Positions 44,701 through 55,933 of a stretch of 64,000 bases of DNA are shown here, piece by piece (position 1 is the stretch's first letter; each line of letters begins with the position of its first letter). Below the pieces are notes generated by a model. It made no database searches. It saw nothing but the letters and a program-made list of their open reading frames with translations, and had not been told where the DNA came from. The DNA is from Hirudinaria manillensis (Eukaryota > Annelida > Clitellata > Hirudinida > Hirudinidae): the NCBI GenBank assembly GCA_034509925.1, contig CM067538.1, positions 1,027,501 through 1,091,500 on the forward strand, written 5' to 3'. Made by a program: the position numbers and the translations under genes.

Positions 44701-47700
44701 CATGAAGAATTGTCTCAGAAACTTTGGGCAGAATTAATAAATACTGCTGCTTATGTTTTGAATAGAACGGGACCTTCATCCATAGAAGGAAAATCACCTT
44801 ATGAAATTTGGTACAAAAGAAAACCAAGAATTAAGCATTTGAGAATAATTGGTTCAAAAGCTTATATTCACACTCCTAATCAGCTAAGAACAAAGATTGA
44901 AAGTAAAGCTGTTAAAGGAATATTAGTTGGATATGAAGGAGATGATGGATATCGGATACATGTTGCACCAAGCAAGACAATTAGATCGAGAGATGTTGTG
45001 TTTGATGAAAGAATGACACCATCTTCCTCTAATACTATCAATGAGAACATGATACCGTCCTCCTCCAATGCTAACAATGAAATAATAACGTCTTCATCCA
45101 ATGCTATCAATTTGAATTTCTTGAAATCACCTGATGAATGTTCAAGTGAAAAAGAAACAATTGAAGAAGTTCAAATCAGTCCAAGAAAATTGAGAGATAG
45201 AAATCAGATCATGAAGCCAAAACGATTTGATGACTATGTTTGTCTGAATGAAGCATTGAATGTTGAAGAGCCAGAATCTTATGATGATGCAATAAGTTCT
45301 GATAGAAGAAAAGAATGGATTGATGCAATGAAAAATGAGATGAACTCTCTAAGAGAAAACAAAACCTGGGAACTGGTTGATTTACCTGAAAGAACAAAAA
45401 TCTTGCCATGTAAGTGGGTCTACAAGACTAAGTACGACTCTGAAGGTCAAATAGAACGTCACAAAGCACGATTGGTTGTTAAAGGTTTTCATCAGAAAAA
45501 AGGAAAGGATTATTTTGAAACATTTAGTCCAGTTGCTAAAAGTGGTACAATTAGAACTTTATTAAGTGTTGTAGCTGCAGAAGGAATGTCAATGATGCAG
45601 TTTGATGTATCCACAGCATTTTTATATGGAGAACTTGATGAAGACATTTACATGCAACAACCAGAAGGATTTGATGATGGTTCTAACAAGGTATGCAAAC
45701 TCAAAAGAAGTTTGTATGGACTAAAGCAAGCTCCGAGATGTTGGAACAAACGTTTTGGAAATTTTTTGTTGAATCTTGGTTTTGTGAAAAGTGATGCAGA
45801 TCCTTGTCTTTTCATTCAAAAGAAAAAGCATAGCAAAATTTTAGTTGCTTTGTATGTCGACGATGGAATCGTTGCAGCCACATCAGAATCAGATCTTAGA
45901 GATTTCAAGCAGAAGTTAGAGAAAGAATTCAAGATTGTTGCTAAACCAGCTACATTCTTTCTTGGAATTGAAATCAACAAACAATCTGATGGCTCAATAA
46001 AAATCACTCAGAGAAACTTTACTCAAAAGATTCTAGAGAAATTTGGAATGGACAAATGTCGCCCATGTCCAACACCCATTATCAAATCTGAGAAGGCAGA
46101 TGATGTCCGTGATGATCAAAACGAGATCAAATTTCCATACAGATCAGCGGTAGGTGCATTAATGTACCTGATGACAAGTACAAGACCTGACATAGCGTAT
46201 GCAGTTAGTATTGTTTCTAGAAACCTAGAAAACCCAACTAGAGATGATGTTGTAAAGGTTAAGAGGATATTTAGATATCTTCAGGGTACCAGAGATATTG
46301 GTATTATTTACAGCAGTTCTAGAAAGAACGAAAATACTTTGATATGCTATAGTGATGCTGATCATGGAGGAGACACTACCACGGGAAGATCTACGTCGGG
46401 TGTTGTTTGTATTTATTCTGGAGGTGCTATCAGTTGGCTTAGTCAAAGACAAACATCAGTAGCCATATCAACGACTGAAGCAGAAGTAGTTGCTGCAAGT
46501 GAAGCTACTAGAGAAGCAATTTGGTTGAAAAGATTGTTAGAGGACATTACTGGATATTCTAACAAACCAGAAATTTACGTTGATAACGAAGCTGCAATTA
46601 AACTAGCTGAGAATCCAGAATATCACAAAAGAACCAAACACATCAAGACAAGACATTTTTTCGTCAGAGAAAAAGTCACTGAAGGCGATGTGTGTGTCAA
46701 AAGAGTCTCATCAGAATTTCAGATTGCAGACATCTTGACAAAACCAGTTAGTGAAGAGAGGCTGAACATGCTGAAGGACAGAATGGGACTTAAATAATAA
46801 TTCGGTGGATTTTAACAAAATGAGAAGGTGTTGAGTTTTTATGCTTAAAAACTTGTTTTGTTAAAATAGTTTGAATTATTATATTAATGGTTTTTGGTTC
46901 CGCTCTCCTTTGTTTTCGCTTCTTCTTCCTGTGAATAAAGATGGTCTGGTGTAGTTGGACTTTGAATTCGATATATTTGAGGTTTATTTCAACATAGATG
47001 TTATCCAAACAAAAGTTATTAAGAACCACGTATTTATTAAACAAATGAATGTATGAATTAAACAACTTTTCGCAGTGTAAGGAACAATTTCAACAGAAAT
47101 GTCAATTCCACTTGCACCCCCGCCAACAACGAGGACCCTTTTGTCCCTGAACTCTTCAGGATCTCTGTAGCGCTGGGAGTGCACCATTTGGCCTTTGAAG
47201 ACATCCATTCCTTTTATTTTTGGGTAATAAGGCACAGAATGTTTTCTGAGGAATAAGTTGAAATTGAAATTGAACCATTAGGGTTAGTGATCTAAATCGT
47301 AACTTTACCCATTGCAGACGACAACGATATCGAACTCAAATTCTTCTTGAATCTTTGTGTGGACATCTTCAATTTTCACTGTCCAAGTATCTTCTTTCCC
47401 TATGACCATCTTTGGGTCTACTTTCAATACTCTTTTATTAAACTGAAAATAGAAGATATTTTTAAATAACACTCAATAAATTATGGGCATATCACTAAAT
47501 TTGTCCAATTTAATTACACGTATTCTAAAAATCACATTAAAAAAAATATAGATTCATGTCATTATTCAACGATAGATGACAAGCACTTTAATTATGAGAG
47601 TTTATTATTACATAGCTTATAACATTTTATAAAAAAAACCTTAATATATTTTCTTAGCTGAAAGGCGTAAGCAAATCTTTCCAAATATTGTTTGACATCA

Positions 47701-48140
47701 GGATGGGAAAGGTAGGAAGGCAGTTCATCAGGATATGGAAAACCATCAAATAACATGGCCTGTTTCGGAAGATTGGTTCTGTTGCGTAATTTTAATTACC
47801 TTGATTCTATATGACCTATTTATCGAAAAGCTTTGAGAATCCAAATTTTAAGTTAAAATGTAACATAATGAGAGAAATAAATCAGAGGTTGAACTTAATA
47901 CTTAGCGTAAAACAACAAACCAATAATGGCGATTTACCTCATATATTTAAAAATGGCAGTATACTGACTCCCAGTCGGATGGTTTGGATCGTCAATGTTA
48001 TCACAATAATTCCACATTCCACCAACGTTTGACAACTGCTCGAAGCAGACGACTTCAAAAACTCCTTTCCTGGCAGTGAATCTTCGAAGAACTGCTAAAC
48101 CAGCAGCCCCAGCTCCAATTACTGCCACCGTGCGAACCAT
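41784..48140 (-). CDS. FMO: Flavin-containing monooxygenase 1 of the cluster, with copia insertion in intron 4
   Basis: Exons 48140-47938, 47778-47640, 47442-47309, 47245-47067 and 42526-41784 are in phase and give 465 aa. FAD motif [11 protein letters not shown] (residues 5-15), FMO signature F175-x-G-x3-H181-x3-Y185 (VFKGQMVHSQRY), NADPH motif GGGASG (200-205) and a [11 protein letters not shown] motif in exon 5 are all present. FMOs use NADPH and O2 to oxygenate soft nucleophiles (N, S) and usually sit on the ER membrane; no strong C-terminal anchor is visible here. Intron 4 is about 4.5 kb because of the copia element on the opposite strand. The exon-4 end (EIVPYTAK) differs from the other copies, and the gene reads MVRTVAVIG where the others have MVRRVAVIG. 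Coding frames look intact, so the gene may still work if the intron is spliced. Confidence 0.9.
42614..42779 (+). repeat. 5' LTR of the intact copia element
   Basis: 166 bp beginning TGTTGAG and ending TTCAACA. A polyadenylation-like AATAAA lies near position 107. Confidence 0.96.
42780..42793 (+). other. Copia primer-binding site (initiator tRNA-Met half-molecule type)
   Basis: GGTTATGGGTCCAG is complementary to the anticodon-stem and loop region of initiator tRNA-Met (CTGGGCCCATAACC, with the CAT anticodon) except for one G-T pair. The degenerate element has the exact version with GGGCCC. Drosophila copia is primed by an internal half-molecule of this tRNA rather than its 3' end. Confidence 0.75.
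42862..46797 (+). CDS. gag-pol: Copia Gag-Pol polyprotein
   Basis: A single 1,311-aa ORF. Gag (about 1-290) has a zinc knuckle CFYCNKVGHLKKDC at about 249-262. The protease has WFVDNGATRHLT near 298, an aspartyl-protease D-x-G-A motif. Integrase has a His-Cys finger (about 440-480, ending CEGCVFGK) and a core with HTDVCGPF (D near 499), SDNGREF (D near 560) and NGCSERENR (catalytic E). Reverse transcriptase has LYVDD at about 997-1001, and RNase H has CYSDADHGG, TTEAEVVA and YVDNEAAI. The gag-PR-IN-RT-RH order is diagnostic of Ty1/copia. The frame also contains an in-frame Met four codons later (MDLSKIQ). Confidence 0.97.
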   Translation: MFAKMDLSKIQIRPLEGKSNWSNWKSRMIVIFRGLGDSLEIIEGNFKKPTPVDDASEEQRSEFERMSKKFKEADCSALILMSSNMTEEVYEKVRNMTGAFEMWNELKSLFEVAREDKAYDLCMSFFSYKKNDADDMATHVTKLKNIWKDLSAELYKDENKDLLLIYKVLETLPSEYFSFSSSWKLLNKEQRNIDSLTVHLCSHERSLSEKEILNKDQTFVANHRKTFPEKKNVSENGEHSKNRIKVKCFYCNKVGHLKKDCKKRIAEEKLKTNVSSSGSSLLAVEVNAVDWTSFTDSWFVDNGATRHLTFRKDFLRDYHEFSEPQKLHVADGSVLDVIGKGKVTLEANIYDKVVPLELNDVWYVPRIKKNLFSVLSAHERRKNSVFTSNINKCSFKVDNTIKLIGSREEGNGLFKLLAKTVLPQHEESNVVDSSKLQLYHERFAHQNKKHVKLFLKNNLKINVVDDDDEFCEGCVFGKAHRLQFGRRPKSTRPGEIIHTDVCGPFCESYSNFKYFVLFKDDYSSFRFVYFLKNKSEVPSKLRQVLELIKNSGHRVSELLSDNGREFDNDEVKEILQTKGIRHRLVMPYTPQQNGCSERENRTLVEAARAMRLAHEELSQKLWAELINTAAYVLNRTGPSSIEGKSPYEIWYKRKPRIKHLRIIGSKAYIHTPNQLRTKIESKAVKGILVGYEGDDGYRIHVAPSKTIRSRDVVFDERMTPSSSNTINENMIPSSSNANNEIITSSSNAINLNFLKSPDECSSEKETIEEVQISPRKLRDRNQIMKPKRFDDYVCLNEALNVEEPESYDDAISSDRRKEWIDAMKNEMNSLRENKTWELVDLPERTKILPCKWVYKTKYDSEGQIERHKARLVVKGFHQKKGKDYFETFSPVAKSGTIRTLLSVVAAEGMSMMQFDVSTAFLYGELDEDIYMQQPEGFDDGSNKVCKLKRSLYGLKQAPRCWNKRFGNFLLNLGFVKSDADPCLFIQKKKHSKILVALYVDDGIVAATSESDLRDFKQKLEKEFKIVAKPATFFLGIEINKQSDGSIKITQRNFTQKILEKFGMDKCRPCPTPIIKSEKADDVRDDQNEIKFPYRSAVGALMYLMTSTRPDIAYAVSIVSRNLENPTRDDVVKVKRIFRYLQGTRDIGIIYSSSRKNENTLICYSDADHGGDTTTGRSTSGVVCIYSGGAISWLSQRQTSVAISTTEAEVVAASEATREAIWLKRLLEDITGYSNKPEIYVDNEAAIKLAENPEYHKRTKHIKTRHFFVREKVTEGDVCVKRVSSEFQIADILTKPVSEERLNMLKDRMGLK
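46829..46994 (+). repeat. 3' LTR of the intact copia element
   Basis: 166 bp, apparently identical to 42614-42779, preceded by the purine-rich AATGAGAAGG. Confidence 0.96.
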
Positions 48141-48843
48141 TGCTTAAGAAATTATTTTATTATTTTTATAATACAAAATTCAAAATAGAATGTTCCCAAA
48201 AGTTAATATTAACTTCAGGCAATGACCTTTATGTTTAAAAATTGTCTCCAAATGACAAAGTCCAAACAGTTCTGAAGTTGAGGCAAAGTTCACTTTTCTG
48301 TTTTAATTTTTACTAATGATTCGTCTACCGCCCACTTTGAATGTTTCATTTCATTAAGAGAATTCTCTGTCAATTTTTTTTACAAGCTTAAAATGACTAA
48401 CAAATGTATTTTAGTGGGTTAGGATAGACGGGATAGCAATCAATGTAATGGATGCAATCTGGTTATATTTGAAATATTCCACGTTATTAAATATTCCACT
48501 TCTACGTATTGTTCCTTTTATGATGCATCGTAAAAGCATCAATTTCATTCCAAAAATAATTGCGGATAATTAATATTTTTTTCATAAACTCTATGTTTGT
48601 TTTAATGCCGATAACGATTTTCTAATACGTTTATATCTGTATTCACTTTTAAAGCGACTAACTTTAAATCGTAAAACTATGCATTTATTCAGAAAAGCAA
48701 TATAGAATTTCAAATTCCATCAATGGTAAGCCACAAATTCATATGATAAACATGAAAATATGAAATACATATGAAAAGAAAAAAAAGATATCCAGAAGTC
48801 GGCACTCCCCAAAAATATTTCTTAATGAAATCAAATGCACACT
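48141..48843. other. Spacer between FMO genes 1 and 2
   Basis: Contains the upstream region of gene 1 and the 3' flank of gene 2. No other gene or repeat seen. Confidence 0.6.
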
Positions 48844-50633
48844 TCATGCACTAAAATATAAGCCGTCACTTCCCACTACGTACTCGCGATTTCTGTAATT
48901 GACAATGTCTTCAAATCTGTCACTAAATGTCTTTTTACACAAATCTTCGATGCAATATGGCGGTTCCTTAAAGTGACCAATAGAGGCAAGATGTCTGTAA
49001 TACGTCCATTGGAAAGCAAGGATTTTGTAGAAATCTATATGGTTATCCAAACCATTATAACGTTTTAAATCGTCAAACTCTTTGATATATTCTCCTAATT
49101 TTTCTCCAGTAGGTAATACCATTTTGCCCTCATAAAATGCCAACAAAAATTGTGCCTGACAATCAAATAAGACACATGGAACGGTACAAAAAAAGTAACC
49201 AACAAGAGAAAGAGTTGGTCTTCTAACACATATAAGGTCCTTATAAAGAGGTCCAACACGGAGAGTGGAAGTGACTGCAATGCCACAATCTGCACTCAAG
49301 AACGGATAGCTATGATAAAATCCAGTGCAGAATATAATCACGTCTATGGGACCAATCATGAAATTACTTTTTGATGAAACCTTTGAACCAGAGTACTTAT
49401 CATTAATTATGGTATCATCAGGTTCTTCAGAATTCACACTAAGCTTAGACACACCACTGTCTAATTCGGCATCATCTCCATAAGCTCTGTACACAAGTGC
49501 AGAATCAGACGTCAAGTGGATTATCTCCCCAACTTGGTAGATTTCATCTGAAACTGTGAGCTTCTTATCATATCTTTGGCAAATCCAGGCTGAAATTATA
49601 AACAAAACATCAGTATATATAAATAATTAAATACAAAATGATCGAAAGTGATTGTAACTTTTCTCAGCACAGTTTGCAATTTCAACAGAAATGTCGGTTC
49701 CACTTGGACCACTACCAACAACGAGGACCCTTTTGCCCCTGAACTCTTCAGGATCTCTGTAGCGCTGGGAGTGCACCATTTGGCCTTTGAAGACATCCAT
49801 TCCTTTTATCTTTGGGTAGTAAGGCACGGAATGCTTGCTAAGTTAATAAATAAACTGCAACTAAATGTGAAATTAATTTTAAAGTTGCTTAAATTACCCG
49901 TTGCAAACTATGACAATATCGAATTCAAATTCTTCTTCAATCTTTGTGTGGACGTCTTCAATTTTCACTGTCCAAGTATCTTCTTTTCCCATTACGATTT
50001 TGGGATCCACTTTCAAAACTCTTTTATTAAACTGAAATCAAAAATAAATATTTGCAGTAAAAGTTAAGACCTGATTTCATAAATAAATTTAGCCAATTTA
50101 ACAGCAAATAATATTCTCAAATTAGGGATTAAAATCGGATTCAAGTACAATTACTCAAATGCCAATAACAGTAACAACTTTTATAATACTAAAGAGTTAC
50201 ATGTTGATACGCAAACACGATACCCGAATGTACTTTCTTAACTGAAATTCATCCGCAAATCTTTCCAAATATTGTTTGACATCAGAATGTGATATGTAGG
50301 AAGGCAGTTCATCAGGATATGGAAAACCATCGAACGACATGATTTGTTTGGGAAGATTGGTTCTGTTCAAACGATTATTACAAGAAATAAATTTGGAAAA
50401 AAGTACATACAGTTAATCCATACCATTTACCTCAAATGTTTGTAAATGGCCGTGTACTGACTCCCAGTCGGATGGTTTGGATCGTCAATGTTATCGCAAT
50501 AATTCCACAATCCACCAACTTTTGACAACTGCTCGAAGCAGACGACTTCAAAAACTCCTTTCCTGGCAGTGAATCTTCGAAGAACTGCTAAACCAGCTGC
50601 TCCCGCTCCTATCACAGCAACTCTGCGAACCAT
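48844..50633 (-). CDS. FMO: Flavin-containing monooxygenase 2 of the cluster
   Basis: Exons 50633-50431, 50362-50224, 50031-49898, 49837-49659 and 49589-48844 give 466 aa in phase. It has GAGAAGL for FAD, FKGQMVHSQRY as the FMO signature and GSGPSG (not GGGxSG) in the NADPH motif. Exon 5 has [19 protein letters not shown]. The donor after exon 2 is CGG/GTATCG rather than CAG/GTATA or CAG/GTGTC as in copies 3 and 5, changing the last residue of that exon. The segment in exon 5 before IGPIDVI differs in length and sequence from the other copies. Its nearest relative by C-terminal sequence is gene 3. Confidence 0.94.
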
Positions 50634-52125
50634 TTTAAGATAATTTCATCACGAAAATTTCTCGATGAGCGTAGATCTTTTAAAAGCCCTCTGAGAAGTA
50701 AATTCGCAATATGTGCTTGTCATTAAAATTTATTTTTGTAACACGTGCTTTTTTCAAAATGCAGTTCTTTTTTTCTTTTTGGTTCTCTTCCGCTCTCTCT
50801 CCATCTCCCTCCGTGCGTGTTTTGATGAATGTGACTCATTGCAACTGCAGTTATTATTCTTAAAATTTGCAACTTATTATTGTTAATAACAAGTCATAAT
50901 CACCTAGTTTATTTGTATGGAGCTCTCTGGGCAGTGGTGCACACAATTGGTCTACATTAAGAAATGTCTTTGATAGGATTTCTGAAACAATACAGCTCTT
51001 AACATTTTCTGACCAGATTATCCGGCTTATTTTTACATTTTATGTCTATCCGACTGATTTCCTTATTCTTAGATAGTTGTTCTGAATTGTTTCTGGGTTT
51101 TTTGTTACCATGCTTTTACAAAATTTACTGCCTTAAAAGTGAAACAGTCGATTTAGTTTTTTTGGAGTCCGTGAGAGTTATTTGAAGTTTAAAATAGCCT
51201 CAGCAACGTGAAGCGTTCCTTCATGCCTAGATGATGGCAACAGGTCGTTGTAGATCTCTGTCTGTCTGCTGTTTGTCTCTCAGGGTCACCATCGCTTGTC
51301 TAGACAGATCGATTAAAATTTGGTCTCACATGTTATTAGGACAAATAAGTCATTCGAGAGACCCACATATGAACATATTGAGATTTTTCACGAATATGTT
51401 TGAAGTTACAACTTTCGTACTAATACTATTTCGTTTAGTGTAACATTATATGTCTTTGTTCTTTAATTCATAGTTTTGGTCGTAGTAATAGACGCTTTCT
51501 TAGGCATGGCCTTGTGCTTCGTTTGATAAAAATTTTATAAAATTCAACATAAAAACATAAAAAATGATTAACATGTAACAATTTAACTAAACAAATATGT
51601 CAAATGATGATGACAACGACTATTGATATTAAAGTCTATCATGACTATTATGGTCCGCATATGGTTGAGTTGTCGACAGATGGTTATGAAATTTGAGAAA
51701 TTAGAACCAGTTTAATTAACAATTATTTTAAATAAAAGGGAAATTAAAAATTGAAGATAAATGTTCTTTCGTGCACACAACTTTATTTTCTACTTCAAGC
51801 AGTAAAGTTTCAACTTCATCACAACCGATAGAAGGTCGAGGAGTCTTGCACAAGACTGGCTTTGATCTTCCCTTTTTAGGGATAAAAAACGATTAACAGC
51901 TAATTTGAGCTAATTTATAACAAAATTATCTCGCAAATTTCAGAAAATTCCAAGCCATTTTTCATGAACAGAATAAAAATATTGCAACGATATAATATTT
52001 AAGGTACCTGTCAACGATATTAGATATTTTTTTTTTAAATTGCCGCTCTGCCCTACTGAAAGTTAATGGACAATGTAACAGGTTTTATTAGCATGTAACT
52101 ATGCATATAACGATCGCATAAAATA
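50634..52125. other. Spacer between FMO gene 2 and the LINE, no gene seen
   Basis: AT-rich sequence. A 70-aa open frame at 51231-51443 has no recognisable features. Nothing else supported. Confidence 0.6.
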
Positions 52126-53625
52126 ATGTTCGAAGACCCAAATTACTTGTGGCCTACAAATAAACGAGTCTTGAAAAAGACAATTACATCAACTAGCTGT
52201 AGAACTATGGAAAGAATAATCAATAAATTTCTGATGCAACATCTTTTAAACCACAAGCTCATTGACTGCAACCAGCATGACTTTATTTCCGCACGTTCAA
52301 CCACCACTAACATCCTCGAATGCACTCACCATTGGACAGAAACCATACAAAACAGACAAAATTTGGACATCATCTACTTGGATTTTCGCAAGGCCTTCGA
52401 CTCTGTATCTCACTCAAAACTAATGCTCAAAATTAGCACTTATGGTCTTAGTGACAATGTGATAGGATGGATTAGCGACTTTCTTAATCTGCGAACACAA
52501 AAAGTCATAATAAACGGCTCTGTCTCGGAAGAGGTTGCCGTTACTAGTGGAGTTCCCCAGGGGAGTGTTCTTGGGCCAACATTATTTTTACTGTACATAA
52601 ACGACCTTCCTGGCTTATTCAAGAATTCAGACACAATTTGTAAGCTCTTCGCTGATGACATAAAGCTTTACAATAGTTCTCCTCTCCAGCTGCAGAGATC
52701 TCTTGATACGATAGTGGAGTGGAGTGAGAGATGGCAGCTACAACTCGCTCCCGACAAATGTCAGATTCTCTCATTAATTGGCTGCAAAAGATCTTTTCAT
52801 CCAAATGAATATTGTATTCACAACCACATACTGTCAAGAGTTAACATGATTCGAGATCTAGGAATACTCATAGATTCTTCGCTCCGACTTGACAAGCACA
52901 TAGATAACATCACCAGAAAGGCAGCTACAATATCCAAACTGATTCTAGCATCATTTTCCTCACGTGACCATGACATCCTCATAAGGGCATTTTGTACCTT
53001 TGTTAGGCCAATACTCGAGTACGGCTCTCCTGTATGGAACCCACACAAAAAACTTCTCATCGATAGGCTTGAACAGATCCAAAAAAGGTTCACCAAGGCC
53101 ATTCCCACACTGGCCAAATATCCTTATCTGCTGAGACTTAAGATTCTTAAATTGCCCACCCTAGAAAAACGAAGACTACTGGCCGATCTCACCATGTGTT
53201 TAAACTACTTAAAGGCCTTACTAATAGCAAAATCTCCAATACTCTCAACAGATCAACATACACTAGGACCAGAGGCCACAACTACAAACTCAGGGCAAAC
53301 AAATTCCGTTGTAATACTTCCAAATACTTTTTCTCCAATCGAATTGTCAAATCCTGGAACACCCTGCCAGCCCATGTCGTTAACTCCTCAACCACGTCCC
53401 GCTTCAATGCTGAGATCCACAAATTAAACCTTAACCAATACCTTAAATATCACGAACCCTAAGAGCTTACATCTGTACAAGAGTTTTTTTGTTTTTGTTT
53501 TTTGTTTTTTAAGTCCGAATGGCGATTGTTTATGTTCTATTTGCGCTTCAGTTGTTTTTCCGAACGTGTCAGAGGCCTCGGCCCTTCGTTCGTCTTGAAT
53601 AAATGAAATGAAATGAAATTCATTG
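52126..53625 (+). mobile_element. 5'-truncated non-LTR retrotransposon (CR1/Jockey-like LINE)
   Basis: The reverse-transcriptase domain is recognisable from about 52180: SCRTMERIINKF, YLDFRKAFDSVSHSKL, TSGVPQGSVLGPTLFLLYIN and the catalytic LFADDIKLY near 52650. It continues through a thumb region to about 53195. A one-base frameshift then moves the conserved C-terminus (FKLLKGLTN, TRGHNYKLR, FFSNRIVKSWNTLP) into another frame, ending at 53462. The 3' end carries an ATGAA-type short tandem (GAAATGAAATGAAAT, about 53600-53620), typical of CR1-like elements. No endonuclease domain remains, so the copy is dead. A short piece of a related 3' end is at 38889-38950. Confidence 0.92.
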
Positions 53626-54133
53626 GTTTTTGAAACAAACATTTGTCGATCGCTTTGTTCTTTTCTAGCAAGACGGGAATAAAACTTGGAAAACATGTCG
53701 TTCAAATGGGAGAAGGGAAAAGGAGTTTAAAATGTCGTTGATAATTCAAGTACGAGCATTCAGCATCTAAATATAAGATGTCGGTTCCCATTACGTACTC
53801 GTGATTTGTGTAATTAACATGCTGAAATGTTCGGAATCCGATGGACTAGAGTCTGGCAATAATTACCACATCCCATCGCCTGGATTTAAGTGATCTAGTA
53901 TTATAAAGTGATTAAGTATCCAAACATATTTGTGTTACCACCCCGTAGTATAAGCAAAATCTTAAACAACGTTTCCTTTTAGGAAATCACATAAAATTCC
54001 GAATTCAAAAGAGTGTCAAGCCTCAAATTCAAAATGACTCGCAGGAAACTAAAATGCTGCTTACTAATTAGCAGTAAGAGCTCAGTAACCATGGCGAAAA
54101 CATGGAATAGTAACATCAGTACTCCCAGATAAT

Positions 54134-55933
54134 TCAAATGCAAATGTCAAAATATAAGCCGTCACTTCCCATCACGTACTCGCGATTTCTATAATTGACA
54201 ATGTCTTCAAATCTGTCACTAAATGCCTTTTTACACAAATCTTCGATGCAATATGGCGGTTCCTTAAAGTGACCAATAGAGGCAAGATCTCTGTAATACG
54301 TCCATTGGAAAGCAAGGATTTTGTATAAATCTATATGGTTATCCAAACCGTTACAACGTTTTAAATCATCAAACTCTTTGATACCTTCTTCTAATTTTCC
54401 TCCAGTAGGTAATGCTAGTTTGCCCTCATAAAATGCCAACAAAAATTGTGCCTGACAATCAGATAAGACACATGGAACGGTACCAAAAAAGTAACCAATA
54501 AGAGAAAGCGTTGGTCTTCTAACACAAATAAGGTCCTTATAAAGAGGTCCTACACATAGGGTGGACGTGACTGCAATGCCACAATCTGCACTCAAAAATG
54601 GATAGCTGTGCTGGTATCCAGTGCAGAATACAATCACATCTATGGGTCCTATTGTGAAACTTTCTTCTGGTGAGCAGTTTAAACCATTAATTGTGGCAGT
54701 ATCATAAGACTTCTTATGACTCATAGAAAGCTTGGAAACACCGTTAACGTAATATTTGTCATAATCATCTTTATACGCCTTGCATACGAGTGCAGAATCG
54801 TATGTCAAATGGATTATCTCTCCAACTTGACAAATTTTCTCTGAAACATTGAGTTTAAGATCACTTCTTTGACAAAGCCAGGCTGCAATATAAACAAATC
54901 ATCAGTATAAAACAAAGTAAAACAGCCTAATTAAACAGAAATCTATCCAAAGCGATTTTAACTTTTCTCAGCACGGGTAGCAATTTCAATTGAAATGTCG
55001 GTTCCACTTGCACCCCCGCCAACAACAAGGACCCTTTTGCCCCTGAACTCTTCAGGATCTCTGTAGCGCTGGGAGTGCACAATTTGGCCTTTGAAGACAT
55101 CCATTCCTTTTATTTTTGGGTAGTAAGGCACGGAATGCTTGCTAAATTAATAAACAAAATGCAACTAAATGTGAAATTAATTTTAAAGTTATTCAAATTA
55201 AATTACCCGTTGCAAACTATGACAATATCGAATTCAAATTCTTCTTCAATCTTTGTGTGGACGTCTTCAATTTTCACTGTCCAAGTATCTTCTTTTCCCA
55301 TTACGATTTTGGGATCCACTTTCAAAACTCTTTTATTAAACTGAAATCAAAAAATAAATCTTTGTAGTATAAGTTAAGACCTGATTTCATAACTTCAAAA
55401 TTTATCCCATTTAACATCAAATGCTTTTTCTCAAATTAAGATTAATTTTAGATTCATATACAAATGGATTAATAATAGTAAGTCTAATAAAGCTATAAAT
55501 TTACATAATGATATTGCAAATATACCTGAATGTACTTTCTCAACTGAAATTCATCTGCAAATCTTTCCAAATATTGTTTGACATCAGAATGTGATATGTA
55601 GGAAGGCAGTTCATCAGGATATGGAAAACCATCGAACAACATGACTTGTTTGGGAAGATTGGTTCTGTTCAAACGATTAATGCATAAACGAATTTCAAAG
55701 CTTTTGAAGTTATTAATTAGTATCTTTTACTTTAAATGTTTGTAAATGGCCGTATACTGACTCCCAGTCGGATGGTTTGGATCGTCAATGTTATCACAAT
55801 AATTCCACAATCCACCAACATTTGACAACTGCTCGAAGCAGACGACTTCAAAAACTCCTTTCCTGGCGGTGAATCTTCGAAGAACTGCTAAACCAGCAGC
55901 TCCCGCTCCTATTACGGCAACTCTTCTAACCAT
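54134..55933 (-). CDS. FMO: Flavin-containing monooxygenase 3 of the cluster
   Basis: Exons 55933-55731, 55664-55526, 55340-55207, 55141-54963 and 54882-54134 give 467 aa in phase. All motifs are present: GAGAAGL, FKGQIVHSQRY, GGGASG and CTGYQHSYPFL. The last differs from [11 protein letters not shown] in the other copies and may affect the active-site region. Exon 1 ends in AAA/GTAAAA, giving HLK instead of HLR. It is closely similar to gene 2 in the last exon (RRPTLSLIGYFFGTVPCVLSD), suggesting a recent duplication of the pair. Confidence 0.94.

Larger units (their letters stand above)
42614..46994 (+). mobile_element. Intact Ty1/copia LTR retrotransposon
   Basis: 4,381 bp, flanked by a 5-bp target duplication TAGAT (42609-42613 and 46995-46999). 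It has two 166-bp LTRs that I read as identical, a primer-binding site directly after the 5' LTR, one uninterrupted gag-pol ORF and a purine-rich tract before the 3' LTR. Identical LTRs and an open frame indicate a recent, possibly still active insertion, here within intron 4 of FMO gene 1. Confidence 0.97.
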
